Of a stretch of 15,394 bases of DNA, positions 6,644 to 14,496 are shown in pieces. Position 1 is the first letter of the stretch; every line of letters starts with the position of its first letter. Below the pieces are notes generated by a model that was not told the DNA's origin, searched no databases, and worked only from the letters and a program-made list of their open reading frames with translations. The position numbers and the translations under genes are program-made. Origin of the DNA: Candidatus Micrarchaeaceae archaeon (GTDB lineage Archaea > Micrarchaeota > Micrarchaeia > Micrarchaeales > CABMGC01); assembly GCA_027310795.1 (NCBI GenBank), contig DAIDAD010000002.1, positions 1 through 15,394 on the forward strand, written 5' to 3'.

Positions 6644-8887
6644 ATGCGGGTAAACTACGGGAATGTAAAGGAGGCCCTCAAGAAATACAAGCCAGAGGGC
6701 AGGATGTTCCTCATATATCTTGCCATATCCATGGTCCTCTTCTGGTACATAGCAGTGAACATAACCAGCGCAGTGCCAAAGGGCTACGGCGATGTCTACC
6801 AGAGCATGTTCAACCTATGGTGGGTGCCGTATGCCATATTCACGCTTCACGCTTCTCCTTATTTCACGAACCTGCTGTACTATCCTGTCGGCGCAAACTT
6901 CGTGACGCAGACCATGAGCCCTCTCGCAGGCATACTCTCATGGCCGATACAGCAGATTAGCCCTGCACTCGCATACAACTTGCTCTTCTTCCTGAGCTTC
7001 GCGCTTTCAGGAGTATTCATGTACATGCTTGCCGATTACATAATAGGCAACAAGTACGCAGCATTCATCGCCGGGCTGATATTCGCATTCAGCCCCATGC
7101 ACATAGCGCAGGCACAGGCACACCTCGACTGGACGATAATAGAGTTCATACCGCTGTTCACGCTCTTCTTCCTGAAGTCCATGTTTGAGGAAAAGAAGAG
7201 GTATCCAGTATACGCCGGCATATGCTTCTTCCTTCTTACGTTCATGGGAGACATAGAGCAGGGGATAATGGTATTCCTGTTCGCTATACTCTCCTTTGTG
7301 ATAATCGCAATAATCAGGAGAAAAGAGATAAAAATCAGGAACGTTTCGCTGAACATGGCATACATGATAATAGCCATACTCATACTCTTTGCCCCTTTCA
7401 TATACGGAATGCTGCCGCACCTGAAGGCCGCGCTCAATGAGACAGGCCAATTGTCAAACATAGTGCATAACATGCAGTGGAGCGACAACCTTGCCTCGTT
7501 CTTCCTGCCGAGCTATTACAATGCATTCTTCCACAATGCTTCTTTGTCGTATGCAAACCAGACGTATGCACTTAGTTACCAAGGCTCCAATTACGCAATA
7601 AATGTCGGCGAGCGCGTATCCTACATAGGATATTCCGTGCTCATACTCATGGCCCTTGGGATATATTACGATTACAAAAAGAACAGGATGAAGCACTCCT
7701 TGTTCTGGATAATAATATTTGCAATATACTTCCTGCTGGCTCTCGGCCCGAACATAGAGGCGTACTCCACAGTCACAGGAATACCAACGCTTTATTCCAT
7801 ATACCTGCAGATACCATACATCAACATAATAAGGGAGCCTGGAAGATTAGACCTGATAGTCACGATAGCGACAGGCATACTCGCAGCCCTTGGGTTCGCC
7901 CACATACTTCATAACAAGGAGGAGAAGAAGAAAATAATGTATACTGCGATACTGTCCGTGATAATACTCGCAGAGTACGTGGGCTTTGCGCTTCCGCCTT
8001 TCTCATCACAGCTTATAATGAGCTCGACAATCCCTGCAGAGTATTACCAGATAGGAAATGTCACAGGCAACTTCTCAGTCCTTATGCTGCCTTCGCTTCC
8101 ATTATCCGGAGCCAATCCTGCAGAATACACCGGCGCAGAGACATATTACATCACTGCTACCAAGAGGCCGCTGGTAGGAGGATATACTGGAAGGACAAAT
8201 TCGACGCAGTCTCTTTCAGTATCGCTGATTCCTCTGTCGGAGCAGGCCCAGACCCTTCAGTTTGAGCCGAACCTTGGATATGCATCTCCGATAAGCCAGA
8301 ACGTGACCAACGAGACCCTGCTCTTCCTCGCCCTTTACAACACCAGCTTCATAACCGTGCTAAGGAACGCATACAGCCAGTCATCGCAGCAGCTCCTTTA
8401 CTCGTATCTGACTTCCGCGTTCGGGCAAGGCGTCGTCACAAACTCATCGTTTGTTTTCTCAACAAAGCAAGCGCTGGCTGAGCATGCAGGCAGGTCGATA
8501 GTGGCGTATCCTACCGGGGCCATGTCATGGGTGTCAGGCGCGCTCATATGCTACTTTTCAACCGGCCCGTGCAACCAGACGCTTGAGCGCATGTGGGTCG
8601 GGAGCAACTACAGGGGCATAATCGTATACTCGCCGAACAACACAGGAGTTTCCATCACAACCAATGCAATAACCTATAACGGGAACAGCGAGCTTTACGT
8701 TTACGTAAACGGAGCGCTGCAGCACAACATAACGCTTGGGCGCTCTGATCAGGAATACTCATTCAACGCAATTCTGAAGCAGGGATTCAACCAGCTTGCG
8801 CTCTACCAGCCGAATTCCACCTTCCAGAGCCCTAACCCATACCTTACGTTCGGAGTCTACAACATAACTTTTTCTCCGATAAAATGA
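6644..8887 (+). CDS. Large GT-C-like membrane protein, probable polyprenyl-sugar-dependent glycosyltransferase
   Basis: A 747-residue protein with roughly 10-12 membrane helices in the first 450 residues and an extracellular domain of about 290 residues at the C-terminus. The layout fits the GT-C fold: after the first helix an outer loop carries PKGYGDVYQSMFNLWW, with a candidate catalytic Asp at D50, then LLYYPVGANF (78-87). Later come GERVSYIGYS (322-331), LALGPN (366-371) and IIREPGRLD (396-404), the last two like the LGP and RxPxR elements of related archaeal/bacterial membrane glycosyltransferases. Such enzymes transfer sugars from polyprenyl-phosphate donors outside the membrane, matching the two GT2 genes that flank it. 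Substrate unknown. The C-terminal domain holds 12 N-x-S/T sequons. ATG 6644 is preferred over the in-frame TTG 6635. Its stop is 2 nt from the opposing ALG5-like gene. Confidence 0.75.
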   Translation: MRVNYGNVKEALKKYKPEGRMFLIYLAISMVLFWYIAVNITSAVPKGYGDVYQSMFNLWWVPYAIFTLHASPYFTNLLYYPVGANFVTQTMSPLAGILSWPIQQISPALAYNLLFFLSFALSGVFMYMLADYIIGNKYAAFIAGLIFAFSPMHIAQAQAHLDWTIIEFIPLFTLFFLKSMFEEKKRYPVYAGICFFLLTFMGDIEQGIMVFLFAILSFVIIAIIRRKEIKIRNVSLNMAYMIIAILILFAPFIYGMLPHLKAALNETGQLSNIVHNMQWSDNLASFFLPSYYNAFFHNASLSYANQTYALSYQGSNYAINVGERVSYIGYSVLILMALGIYYDYKKNRMKHSLFWIIIFAIYFLLALGPNIEAYSTVTGIPTLYSIYLQIPYINIIREPGRLDLIVTIATGILAALGFAHILHNKEEKKKIMYTAILSVIILAEYVGFALPPFSSQLIMSSTIPAEYYQIGNVTGNFSVLMLPSLPLSGANPAEYTGAETYYITATKRPLVGGYTGRTNSTQSLSVSLIPLSEQAQTLQFEPNLGYASPISQNVTNETLLFLALYNTSFITVLRNAYSQSSQQLLYSYLTSAFGQGVVTNSSFVFSTKQALAEHAGRSIVAYPTGAMSWVSGALICYFSTGPCNQTLERMWVGSNYRGIIVYSPNNTGVSITTNAITYNGNSELYVYVNGALQHNITLGRSDQEYSFNAILKQGFNQLALYQPNSTFQSPNPYLTFGVYNITFSPIK

Positions 8888-8889
8888 AA

Positions 8890-9573
8890 TCATCCGGACA
8901 GCCTGAATCTCAGCGCGGCCTTGAAAAGATACAGCGCCACAGATGATGAGACCTGACTAGTCCTCCCTTCTTTCCATGCTATCGGCATCTGGTACGGCAT
9001 TATTCCTTTCCTTTCCGCCCTTATTATAAGTTCAGAGTCGAAGAACCACGAATCGTCCTGAACTTCATTGATTATTTTTTTTATGAAGCCTGAGGACCAG
9101 AACTTGATGCCGCACTGATGATCCCTCACCTTTGAATTGAAAAGCGCGACAAGAAGGGCGTTGTAAAGCATGCTTTCAGAAAGTCTCCACAAACCCCTTT
9201 CTGACTTTGACATTCTGCCATACCTGTTTCCTATCACAAAAACATTCCCTTCCTTGACTTTCTGCACCGCTACACCTACGTATTTCGGCGAAGCAGACAG
9301 GTCTATGTCTATGAATCCTATAATGCTGCCCTTTGCAGCAGAGACGCCGCTCTTTATCGCCTTTCCCTTTCCTGCCCTTGCCTTTTCAGAAAGAAGAACT
9401 ACATTCTTCATGCGCGCATATTTCCTTGCAAGCTCCACCGTCCCGTCTATAGAACCATCCTCTGCTATTATTATCTCGAAAGAACCCATGCCTGACATTG
9501 CCTTGTATATCTTGGGAAAATTCTCCTTCATGTTCCTGTATTCGTTGTGAACTGGCAGTATCAAACTTATCAT
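8890..9573 (-). CDS. Family 2 glycosyltransferase, dolichyl-phosphate glucosyltransferase (ALG5)-like
   Basis: Likely makes polyprenyl-phosphate hexose on the cytoplasmic face for use by an outer-leaflet GT-C enzyme. The 227-residue GT-A protein has LILPVHNEYRNM (4-15), IIAEDGSIDGT (35-45), the catalytic region GFIDIDLSA (86-94, DxD at D89/D91), VIGNRYGR (113-120) and the acceptor-side DHQCGIKFW (151-159), followed by WFFDSELIIRAERKG. This pattern is closer to ALG5 than to DPM1, so the locus may make two different polyprenyl-phosphate sugars. No separate membrane anchor is evident. Gene order (end-to-end with the GT-C gene, divergent from the TRAM gene) suggests its own promoter. A minus-strand AT-rich stretch near 9610-9619 could serve, but it is weak. 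Confidence 0.85.
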   Translation of the reverse strand: MISLILPVHNEYRNMKENFPKIYKAMSGMGSFEIIIAEDGSIDGTVELARKYARMKNVVLLSEKARAGKGKAIKSGVSAAKGSIIGFIDIDLSASPKYVGVAVQKVKEGNVFVIGNRYGRMSKSERGLWRLSESMLYNALLVALFNSKVRDHQCGIKFWSSGFIKKIINEVQDDSWFFDSELIIRAERKGIMPYQMPIAWKEGRTSQVSSSVALYLFKAALRFRLSG

Positions 9574-9631
9574 AAACTCAGCAGAAGTAAGGTTCCAAAA
9601 AACTCGTCATTCATATAATTCAGAGAAAAGC

Positions 9632-9639
9632 TTTAAATA
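9632..9639 (+). promoter_or_regulatory. Consensus-like TATA box upstream of the TRAM gene
   Basis: TTTAAATA closely matches the archaeal TATA element. Initiation about 26 bp from its centre falls at 9660-9662, exactly on an ATG that opens a 12-codon reading frame, not at the TRAM start. The TRAM gene therefore has a leader of about 40-60 nt, unlike most genes here. Confidence 0.6.
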
Positions 9640-9659
9640 AACACCACAGGATAGTTGGT

Positions 9660-9698
9660 ATGGTTGGAAAGGGTCCCTGTATATTTAGCGACCAATGA
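9660..9698 (+). other. Possible leaderless 12-codon upstream ORF in the TRAM leader
   Basis: From the ATG at the predicted transcript start the frame reads MVGKGPCIFSDQ and ends with TGA 9696-9698, which is immediately followed by ATG 9699, a possible start of the TRAM protein. The leader also holds CCCTGT (9675-9680) complementary to ACAGGG (9706-9711), and ACCAA (9691-9695) complementary to TTGGT (9712-9716), so short alternative stems could form around the starts. Such short stems and ORFs also arise by chance. Translation is untested. Confidence 0.3.
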
Positions 9699-9962
9699 AT
9701 GTTTAACAGGGTTGGTAGAATGGAATCGAAAATAGGCGAACTCGAAGTGGGGCAGATATACGATTTAAGGGTATCTGCAAAGAACTCGCAGGGCGAAGGG
9801 ATTGGCAGGGTCAATGACTTCGTAGTCTTCGTAAAGAACACGAAGACAAGGATAGGCAAGAGATACAGGATAAAAATAACTGACAAGCACAAGGATTTTG
9901 CCTACGGCGAGTCGCTGGAGAACAGCAAGTATTTTATAGGTAATGGTAGCCTTATAGTATAG
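9699..9962 (+). CDS. Small TRAM-domain RNA-binding protein
   Basis: Archaea encode free-standing TRAM proteins that bind RNA and can act as RNA chaperones. This product is nearly all TRAM domain: ELEVGQIYDLRV then GEGIGRVNDFVVFVKN, then RIGKRYRIKIT and KHKDFAYGES, giving the beta-barrel pattern with the conserved G-G-(I/V)-x-V-x-x-F-V-V-F-V core. Counting from ATG 9720 it has 80 residues and from ATG 9699 it has 87. The domain begins after both, so the start is uncertain; 9699 abuts the stop of the upstream ORF. The stop is TAG. psmB follows 52 nt downstream, perhaps on the same transcript. Confidence 0.8.
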   Translation: MFNRVGRMESKIGELEVGQIYDLRVSAKNSQGEGIGRVNDFVVFVKNTKTRIGKRYRIKITDKHKDFAYGESLENSKYFIGNGSLIV

Positions 9963-10014
9963 ATTTTTGTCTTGCTTTAGATTCTCTAATCAGTACTATG
10001 TGGCAGGTCTTAGG

Positions 10015-10653
10015 ATGGAATACAAAGCTATATATGAAAAAATGAGAAAGGGCACTACGACCCTCGGGATTATCTGCGATGACGGCGTAGTGATGGGCGC
10101 AGACTCAAGAGCCACGATGGACACGTTCATATCTAGCCAGGAAGCTATCAAGGTCTACAGGATAAACGATTCGCTTGCAATGACAATAGCAGGAGGCGTA
10201 GGCGATGCTGAATATCTGATCAAGCTGATGAATGCGCAGAACCAGCTTTACGAGATGGAAGAGAAGAAGAACATGTCGCCAAGGTCTGCAACTTCGCTCA
10301 TGTCAATCATACTCCAGGAAAACAAGATGTACCCGTTCATGGTGCAGCTGCTGCTTGCAGGTTTCACGAACGGCGTCCCTGAACTGTACGACATGGATCC
10401 GCTAGGCGGCTACATAAAGGAGAGCACATTCACCTCATCTGGTAGCGGCTCGCTTACGGCACTCGGATACTTAGAAAGCGCATACAAGGACAAGATGAGC
10501 ATACAGGAAGGCGTCAAGCATGCAGCAAAGGCCCTCGGCATAGCGATGAAAAGGGATTCGGCGACAGGCGGCAGCATGAAAATAGTTTCAGTGACGAAGA
10601 AAGGCTACCGTGAATACACTAAGGAAGAGATCGAGAAAATCTCAAAAACCTGA
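10015..10653 (+). CDS. psmB: Proteasome beta subunit
   Basis: Catalytic subunit of the 20S proteasome, which degrades unfolded or targeted proteins in the cytoplasm with help from AAA ATPases. The 212-residue precursor has a 13-residue propeptide ending at Gly before the TTTLGI sequence; autocleavage frees Thr1. In mature numbering the active-site residues fall where expected: T1, D17 (GADSRAT) and K33 (EAIKVYR). The GSGS element is near 130-133 and RDSATGG near 167-173 (D168), where Thr replaces the usual Ser of the RDSxSG pattern. I use ATG 10015; a TTG at 9967 would give an unusually long propeptide without family features. It is followed 40 nt downstream by the FttA gene, an order also found in M. 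jannaschii (MJ1237/MJ1236). No alpha subunit lies in the window. Confidence 0.95.
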   Translation: MEYKAIYEKMRKGTTTLGIICDDGVVMGADSRATMDTFISSQEAIKVYRINDSLAMTIAGGVGDAEYLIKLMNAQNQLYEMEEKKNMSPRSATSLMSIILQENKMYPFMVQLLLAGFTNGVPELYDMDPLGGYIKESTFTSSGSGSLTALGYLESAYKDKMSIQEGVKHAAKALGIAMKRDSATGGSMKIVSVTKKGYREYTKEEIEKISKT

Positions 10654-10666
10654 AATAAAACATCAA

Positions 10667-10686
10667 TTTTCTAATTACATTTCTTG
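10667..10686 (+). terminator. Possible U-rich 3' end of psmB
   Basis: The 40-nt gap between psmB and the FttA gene contains two short T-runs (ATTTTC and CATTTCTTG). Archaeal termination and FttA cleavage use U-rich tracts, so this could be a weak terminator or processing site. The tracts are short and the call is tentative. Confidence 0.25.
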
Positions 10687-10693
10687 TGGTTAA

Positions 10694-12634
10694 GTGGCAG
10701 AAGAGATAAACAAAGACATTCTTGAAGAGGTAAAGAGGCTGATGCCTGCGCCTGCAGGAATCACAAAGGTGGATTTCGAGGGCCCTGACGTTGCAGTATA
10801 CGTGAACGACGTAGCCTTTGTCTACAGGGACGAGAACATAATAAGGAACATTTCCGTTTCGATAAAGAAAAGGCTCATTGTCAGAAGCGATGCATCAAAG
10901 CTCACTGATCCTGAGTCAGCAGCGAAAAAGATAAAAGAGATAGTGCCTCCAGAGGCGGGTATATCAGAAGAGGGCATACGCTTCGTTCCTGAGTTCTCAG
11001 AAGTGTACATAGAGGCTCTGAAGCCTGGGCTTGTCATAGGAAAAGGAGGAGCGAACCTGATAAACATCATAAGCGAGACGAAATGGATACCCAAAGTGCT
11101 TAGGATTCCGACAATGAACAGCGACGTGATAAAAGGGGTCAGGAACATGCTGTTCAAGGAAAGTCCGTTCAGGAAGAAGTTCCTCGACAGCATAGGCAAC
11201 AAGATAAACAAGCAGATTATGAAGAGCGAGTGGATAAAAGCGACAGCACTCGGAGGCTTCAAGGAAGTGGGAAGGAGCTGCATGCTCGTCGAGACAAATC
11301 ATTCAAAGATATTAATAGACTGCGGCATAAGCCCTGAGCCAGGTATAAAGGGCGTCGATGCAAACCCATCCAACGGAGAGAACAAGGCATTCCCTTATGT
11401 CGCTAACATGAATGCGACGATAAATGACATAGACGCTGTGATTTTAACGCACGGGCACATGGACCACATAGGTTTTGTCCCATACCTGTACAAGTTCGGG
11501 TACACAGGGCCGGTGTACTGCACGCCCCCAACAAGGGACCTTGCAGCTCTCCTGCTTTACGATTATACAAAGCTCGTCATCAAGAGCGGCGGAACACCGC
11601 TTTATGGCGAAAAGGACGTAAAGACCATGCTCATGCACATGGTGACAAGGGACTACGGCGAAGTGACAAACGTAACCGACGAGATAAAACTGACGTACCA
11701 CAACGCAGGCCACATACTCGGAAGCGGCACTGTGCACCTGCATATAGGTGAAGGGATGTACAATGCGGTGATAACAGGAGATTATAAATACGGGTTCACA
11801 CGATTGCTTGACGAAGCAGATACGAGATACCCAAGAATAGACGCGCTCTTTACAGAAAGCACATACGGCGGACCAAATGACATAACACAGAACAGGAAGG
11901 ATTCAGAGACAGAGCTCCTTGATTCCATACTTGCAACAGTGAACAACGGTGGCAAGGTACTCATACCTCTATTCTCCGTAGGCAGGTCGCAGGAGCTCAT
12001 GCTCGCACTTGAGAACTACATAAACAACAATCCAAAGTACAAAATCGAAGTGCCGATATACCTTGACGGGATGATACTAGAGGCAAGCGCGATACACACC
12101 GCATATCCAGAATACCTGAAATACAGCGTGCAGCAAAGAATACTCAACAACAATTCGCCGTTTGAGAGCGAGATATTCGAAATAGCAAAGGGCGAGAAAA
12201 GCGAGATACTCGACAAAGGCCCTTCAGTGGTCCTCGCAAGCGGAGGCATGCTCAATGGAGGCGCAAGCCTCGGCTACTTCAAGGAGATGGCAGAGGACCC
12301 TAAGAACCTGCTGGTCTTCGTAGGGTACAACAGCGCAAACTCCTTAGGAAGAAGGCTGCAGAACAAAGTGACTGAGATAGCTCTCCCTGGAGAAGACGGC
12401 AAGCTGGAGCAGGTGAAGGTGAAGATGCAGGTCAAAACAGTTGAAGGCTTCTCAGGTCACAGCGACAGGCACCAGCTGATAGACTTCGTGAAGAACATGA
12501 GGCCTTCCCCGAAGAAGATATTCACGATGCATGGCGAGGAATCGAAATGCGAAGACCTTGCACGTGTCCTTGGAAACATAATGCACGTAGAATCAAGGGC
12601 TCCGATGGATCTCGATTCTCACAGGCTCAGGTAA
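10694..12634 (+). CDS. fttA: FttA/aCPSF1: KH and beta-CASP ribonuclease, transcription termination factor
   Basis: Archaeal CPSF73-like nuclease that cleaves nascent RNA at U-rich 3' ends and drives transcription termination. The 646 residues contain N-terminal KH-like domains (about 1-180, with GKGG at 116-119). The metallo-beta-lactamase core follows, with HGHMDH (253-258), H340 (GHILGS), D363 (GDYKYG) and E388 (FTESTYG). The beta-CASP cap covers about 395-560 and includes IPLFSVGRSQE and ASGGML. The C-terminal zinc ligands are in GFSGHSD (H589) and TMHGE (H613). All zinc ligands are present, so it should be active. The start is GTG 10694; no better in-frame ATG precedes the KH region. T-rich sequence at 10667-10686 just upstream could itself be a 3'-end signal for psmB. 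Confidence 0.95.
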   Translation: MAEEINKDILEEVKRLMPAPAGITKVDFEGPDVAVYVNDVAFVYRDENIIRNISVSIKKRLIVRSDASKLTDPESAAKKIKEIVPPEAGISEEGIRFVPEFSEVYIEALKPGLVIGKGGANLINIISETKWIPKVLRIPTMNSDVIKGVRNMLFKESPFRKKFLDSIGNKINKQIMKSEWIKATALGGFKEVGRSCMLVETNHSKILIDCGISPEPGIKGVDANPSNGENKAFPYVANMNATINDIDAVILTHGHMDHIGFVPYLYKFGYTGPVYCTPPTRDLAALLLYDYTKLVIKSGGTPLYGEKDVKTMLMHMVTRDYGEVTNVTDEIKLTYHNAGHILGSGTVHLHIGEGMYNAVITGDYKYGFTRLLDEADTRYPRIDALFTESTYGGPNDITQNRKDSETELLDSILATVNNGGKVLIPLFSVGRSQELMLALENYINNNPKYKIEVPIYLDGMILEASAIHTAYPEYLKYSVQQRILNNNSPFESEIFEIAKGEKSEILDKGPSVVLASGGMLNGGASLGYFKEMAEDPKNLLVFVGYNSANSLGRRLQNKVTEIALPGEDGKLEQVKVKMQVKTVEGFSGHSDRHQLIDFVKNMRPSPKKIFTMHGEESKCEDLARVLGNIMHVESRAPMDLDSHRLR

Positions 12635-12726
12635 GCTCGCCAGATGTATCTGCAGAGCAAATCCCTGCATCTACGAAATTAACCGCAATTATCTTAATCC
12701 TAGAAGCCCAACTACATCATGTTTTC
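12635..12726 (+). other. Gap between FttA and the coiled-coil gene, with a possible promoter
   Basis: A 92-bp noncoding stretch. TTATCTTAAT at 12688-12697 is the only promoter-like element seen and would place initiation near 12718. No U-rich terminator, tRNA or box C/D elements were found. Confidence 0.35.
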
Positions 12727-13944
12727 ATGTTTTTTGGACGCGGCGGGAGCGCTGAAAATGTAAAAGCTGACGGACTGTCTGGAATGCTAAATTCATCCTT
12801 TGACGCCAAACTGAAGAACCTTAATTCCAGGGCAGCCTCCTGCCTAAAGGAATTAAATCACGCTAAGGAGGCATATGGGCGCGCATGCAGGGAGTTCGGC
12901 ATGCTTGATGCTGAACCTGAAGTGGACAATCCATACGTGGACTTCACCGGGTTCCTGAAGGACCAGAAGCATTACTACACCGTTACATTGACAAGGATAG
13001 TAAATGAATGGGATGCCAGCATGCCGGCAGGGCCCAACCTGTACGAAAGATACTCCATTGTGCTTTCAAGAACCGACAGGTTCATACAAGAATCGCTCGA
13101 ATCAAACAACAAGTTCAAGTACGTCCTCTACACCCATGGCAGATACTTCGACAATTTTAAACGATCGTTTTCCGCTATAGAGAGGCAGAGAAACACGCTA
13201 AAAAACGAACTTGAGAGCATGAGCAAAGAGCTTCTCGAATACAACACTGTAAACAGCAGAATCAATTCACTCAGTCTGTTGGGGGAAGAGCTCAATACTG
13301 CAAAAAACACAATAAGCCTGCTGAAAGGATCCCTGGCAAACCACGATGCGGCATCAATAGACGCAGAAGAAGCAAAGCTGGCGGAAGACATTGAAGTCGA
13401 AGAGAAAAGCCTCAAGGAGCTGAACAGGAAAATATCCGATCTGCGTGAAAAGATAAACCATCTCACAGCCCCACTGGGGCGGATATCAAAGAAATACGAT
13501 CATATTTCAGCAAGGAAAGTGCGCCTGTCAGATATCCTATTGGATCCGTTGCACAAGATAAAAGGGGAAGACGACTATAAGGAGTTCAAGGCGCTTCTTA
13601 CAGAACTGAAAAAAGCCTTGGAGTCTGGCTCAATAGAATCAAAGAACGGTACGAAGGAAGCTGGAGAGGTTTTAGAGCTGATGAATGCTGATTTATATGG
13701 ATTGATAAACTCGTTCAACTCTACAGAGGCAGGAAGGCAAGAAATTGAAAAAGGCATAAAGCTGTCTGCAAATGCAATGTCCAGGATAAAAGACGGCAGG
13801 ATGTCGCACCAGAAGGCGGTATCAGAAATAGAGTCGACAGAAGCGCGCGAAAAAGAGATTATAAGAAAGATTTCAGAAACAAAAGCCAACATAGAAAAGG
13901 CGTTTTTTGATTACTACAAGAAGAAGATAACCATCACGGACTGA
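12727..13944 (+). CDS. Coiled-coil protein of unknown function
   Basis: Not recognised. The 405-residue product starts MFFGRGG and has no signal peptide or membrane helix. Residues 20-60 form a first helical stretch. Residues 65-145 are mixed and aromatic-rich (FLKDQKHYYTVTLTR, FKYVLYTHGRYFDNF). Long heptad-like, Glu/Lys-rich coiled coils follow at about 146-250 and 335-395. Between them is a shorter module containing LSDILLDPLHKIKGEDDYKEF (268-288). The broken coiled coil suggests a scaffold or SMC/tethering-like rod without an ATPase head. The same frame is open upstream to 12547 inside the FttA gene, but that part looks like out-of-frame FttA. I start at ATG 12727, about 35 bp after a TATA-like TTATCTTAAT (12688-12697), giving a near-leaderless message. 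It follows FttA by 92 bp on the same strand and converges on the LRV-like gene. Confidence 0.7.
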   Translation: MFFGRGGSAENVKADGLSGMLNSSFDAKLKNLNSRAASCLKELNHAKEAYGRACREFGMLDAEPEVDNPYVDFTGFLKDQKHYYTVTLTRIVNEWDASMPAGPNLYERYSIVLSRTDRFIQESLESNNKFKYVLYTHGRYFDNFKRSFSAIERQRNTLKNELESMSKELLEYNTVNSRINSLSLLGEELNTAKNTISLLKGSLANHDAASIDAEEAKLAEDIEVEEKSLKELNRKISDLREKINHLTAPLGRISKKYDHISARKVRLSDILLDPLHKIKGEDDYKEFKALLTELKKALESGSIESKNGTKEAGEVLELMNADLYGLINSFNSTEAGRQEIEKGIKLSANAMSRIKDGRMSHQKAVSEIESTEAREKEIIRKISETKANIEKAFFDYYKKKITITD

Positions 13945-13985
13945 TTTTACAAGCATTATTTGCCTGTCACATGCTCATGCAGGAT

Positions 13986-14426
13986 TCAATTCCTCCTTTC
14001 CCTTGCAATGGACAAGGAGTGCGCTTTTATGCTCTGCAGCGCAATCTGCTTGACAAAGAAGTTATTGTCCTCGGCAAGTTTCATTATCGTGTCGATGGGT
14101 GCCTGCCTGTTCTCCGCAACACCGAACCTGACCCAGTAGCTGCTGTCTGTGCCAAGCGTCTCAAGAATATCATCAGGCGTGTTCCTGTTCCTTGCAACTG
14201 CCCTTCTGACCCACTGGGAGTCATCAATGCTTAGCTTGAAGAGCATGTCGTGCGACGTTTTCTCATTTGAAGCTGCAGCTTCACGTACGCAATCATAAAG
14301 GTCGAAGCATAAGGGCTTCAGCGAACTCTCAGATATATACTTACTTCCGGCTGCAACAAGCCGTTCCAGGGGATCAGTGCTCAGGGCAAACCTGCCTATC
14401 TCATCGAATATGTCAACCTCTTCCAT
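13986..14426 (-). CDS. Small LRV/HEAT-like helical repeat protein
   Basis: A 146-residue cytoplasmic protein whose C-terminal two thirds consist of three successive repeats of exactly 26 residues: 47-72, 73-98 and 99-124. A partial fourth begins at 125. Each opens with V-R/K, has an A/V-x-x-N motif, then T/P-x-(D)-x-(I/L)-L and an acidic end before an aromatic residue (SQW, SYW, NFF). This resembles the leucine-rich-repeat-variant consensus (VRxAVAxNxxTPxxxLxxLAxD) and suggests a protein-binding superhelix; the partner is unknown. ATG 14426 is used. The frame is open to a TTG at 14465, which coincides with the transcript start predicted from the TATA box at 14487-14494, so a 159-residue leaderless form is possible. 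It is convergent with the coiled-coil gene (41 nt). Confidence 0.7.
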   Translation of the reverse strand: MEEVDIFDEIGRFALSTDPLERLVAAGSKYISESSLKPLCFDLYDCVREAAASNEKTSHDMLFKLSIDDSQWVRRAVARNRNTPDDILETLGTDSSYWVRFGVAENRQAPIDTIMKLAEDNNFFVKQIALQSIKAHSLSIARERRN

Positions 14427-14486
14427 GCCAGTGCCGATGATTATCCTATTCACAAAACCACACAATAAAAGAGATGAATTCCATGA

Positions 14487-14496
14487 TATTTAAATC
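14487..14496. promoter_or_regulatory. Near-palindromic TATA element between the LRV-like and DUF998 genes
   Basis: TATTTAAATC contains the palindrome ATTTAAAT and reads as TTTAAATA on the minus strand. It sits between two divergent genes and predicts starts near 14465 (minus) and 14517 (plus). No second TATA-like box is obvious in the 125-bp interval, so one element may serve both directions. Confidence 0.5.

Noticed and set aside
9967..10014. Longer proteasome beta N-terminus from TTG 9967
   Set aside because: It would add 16 residues without family resemblance; ATG 10015 gives a plausible short propeptide ending at Gly before Thr1.
12547..12726. N-terminal extension of the coiled-coil protein to 12547
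   Set aside because: This part overlaps the FttA gene in another frame and has a low-complexity, non-helical composition. A TATA-like element at 12688-12697 and ATG 12727 explain the start better.
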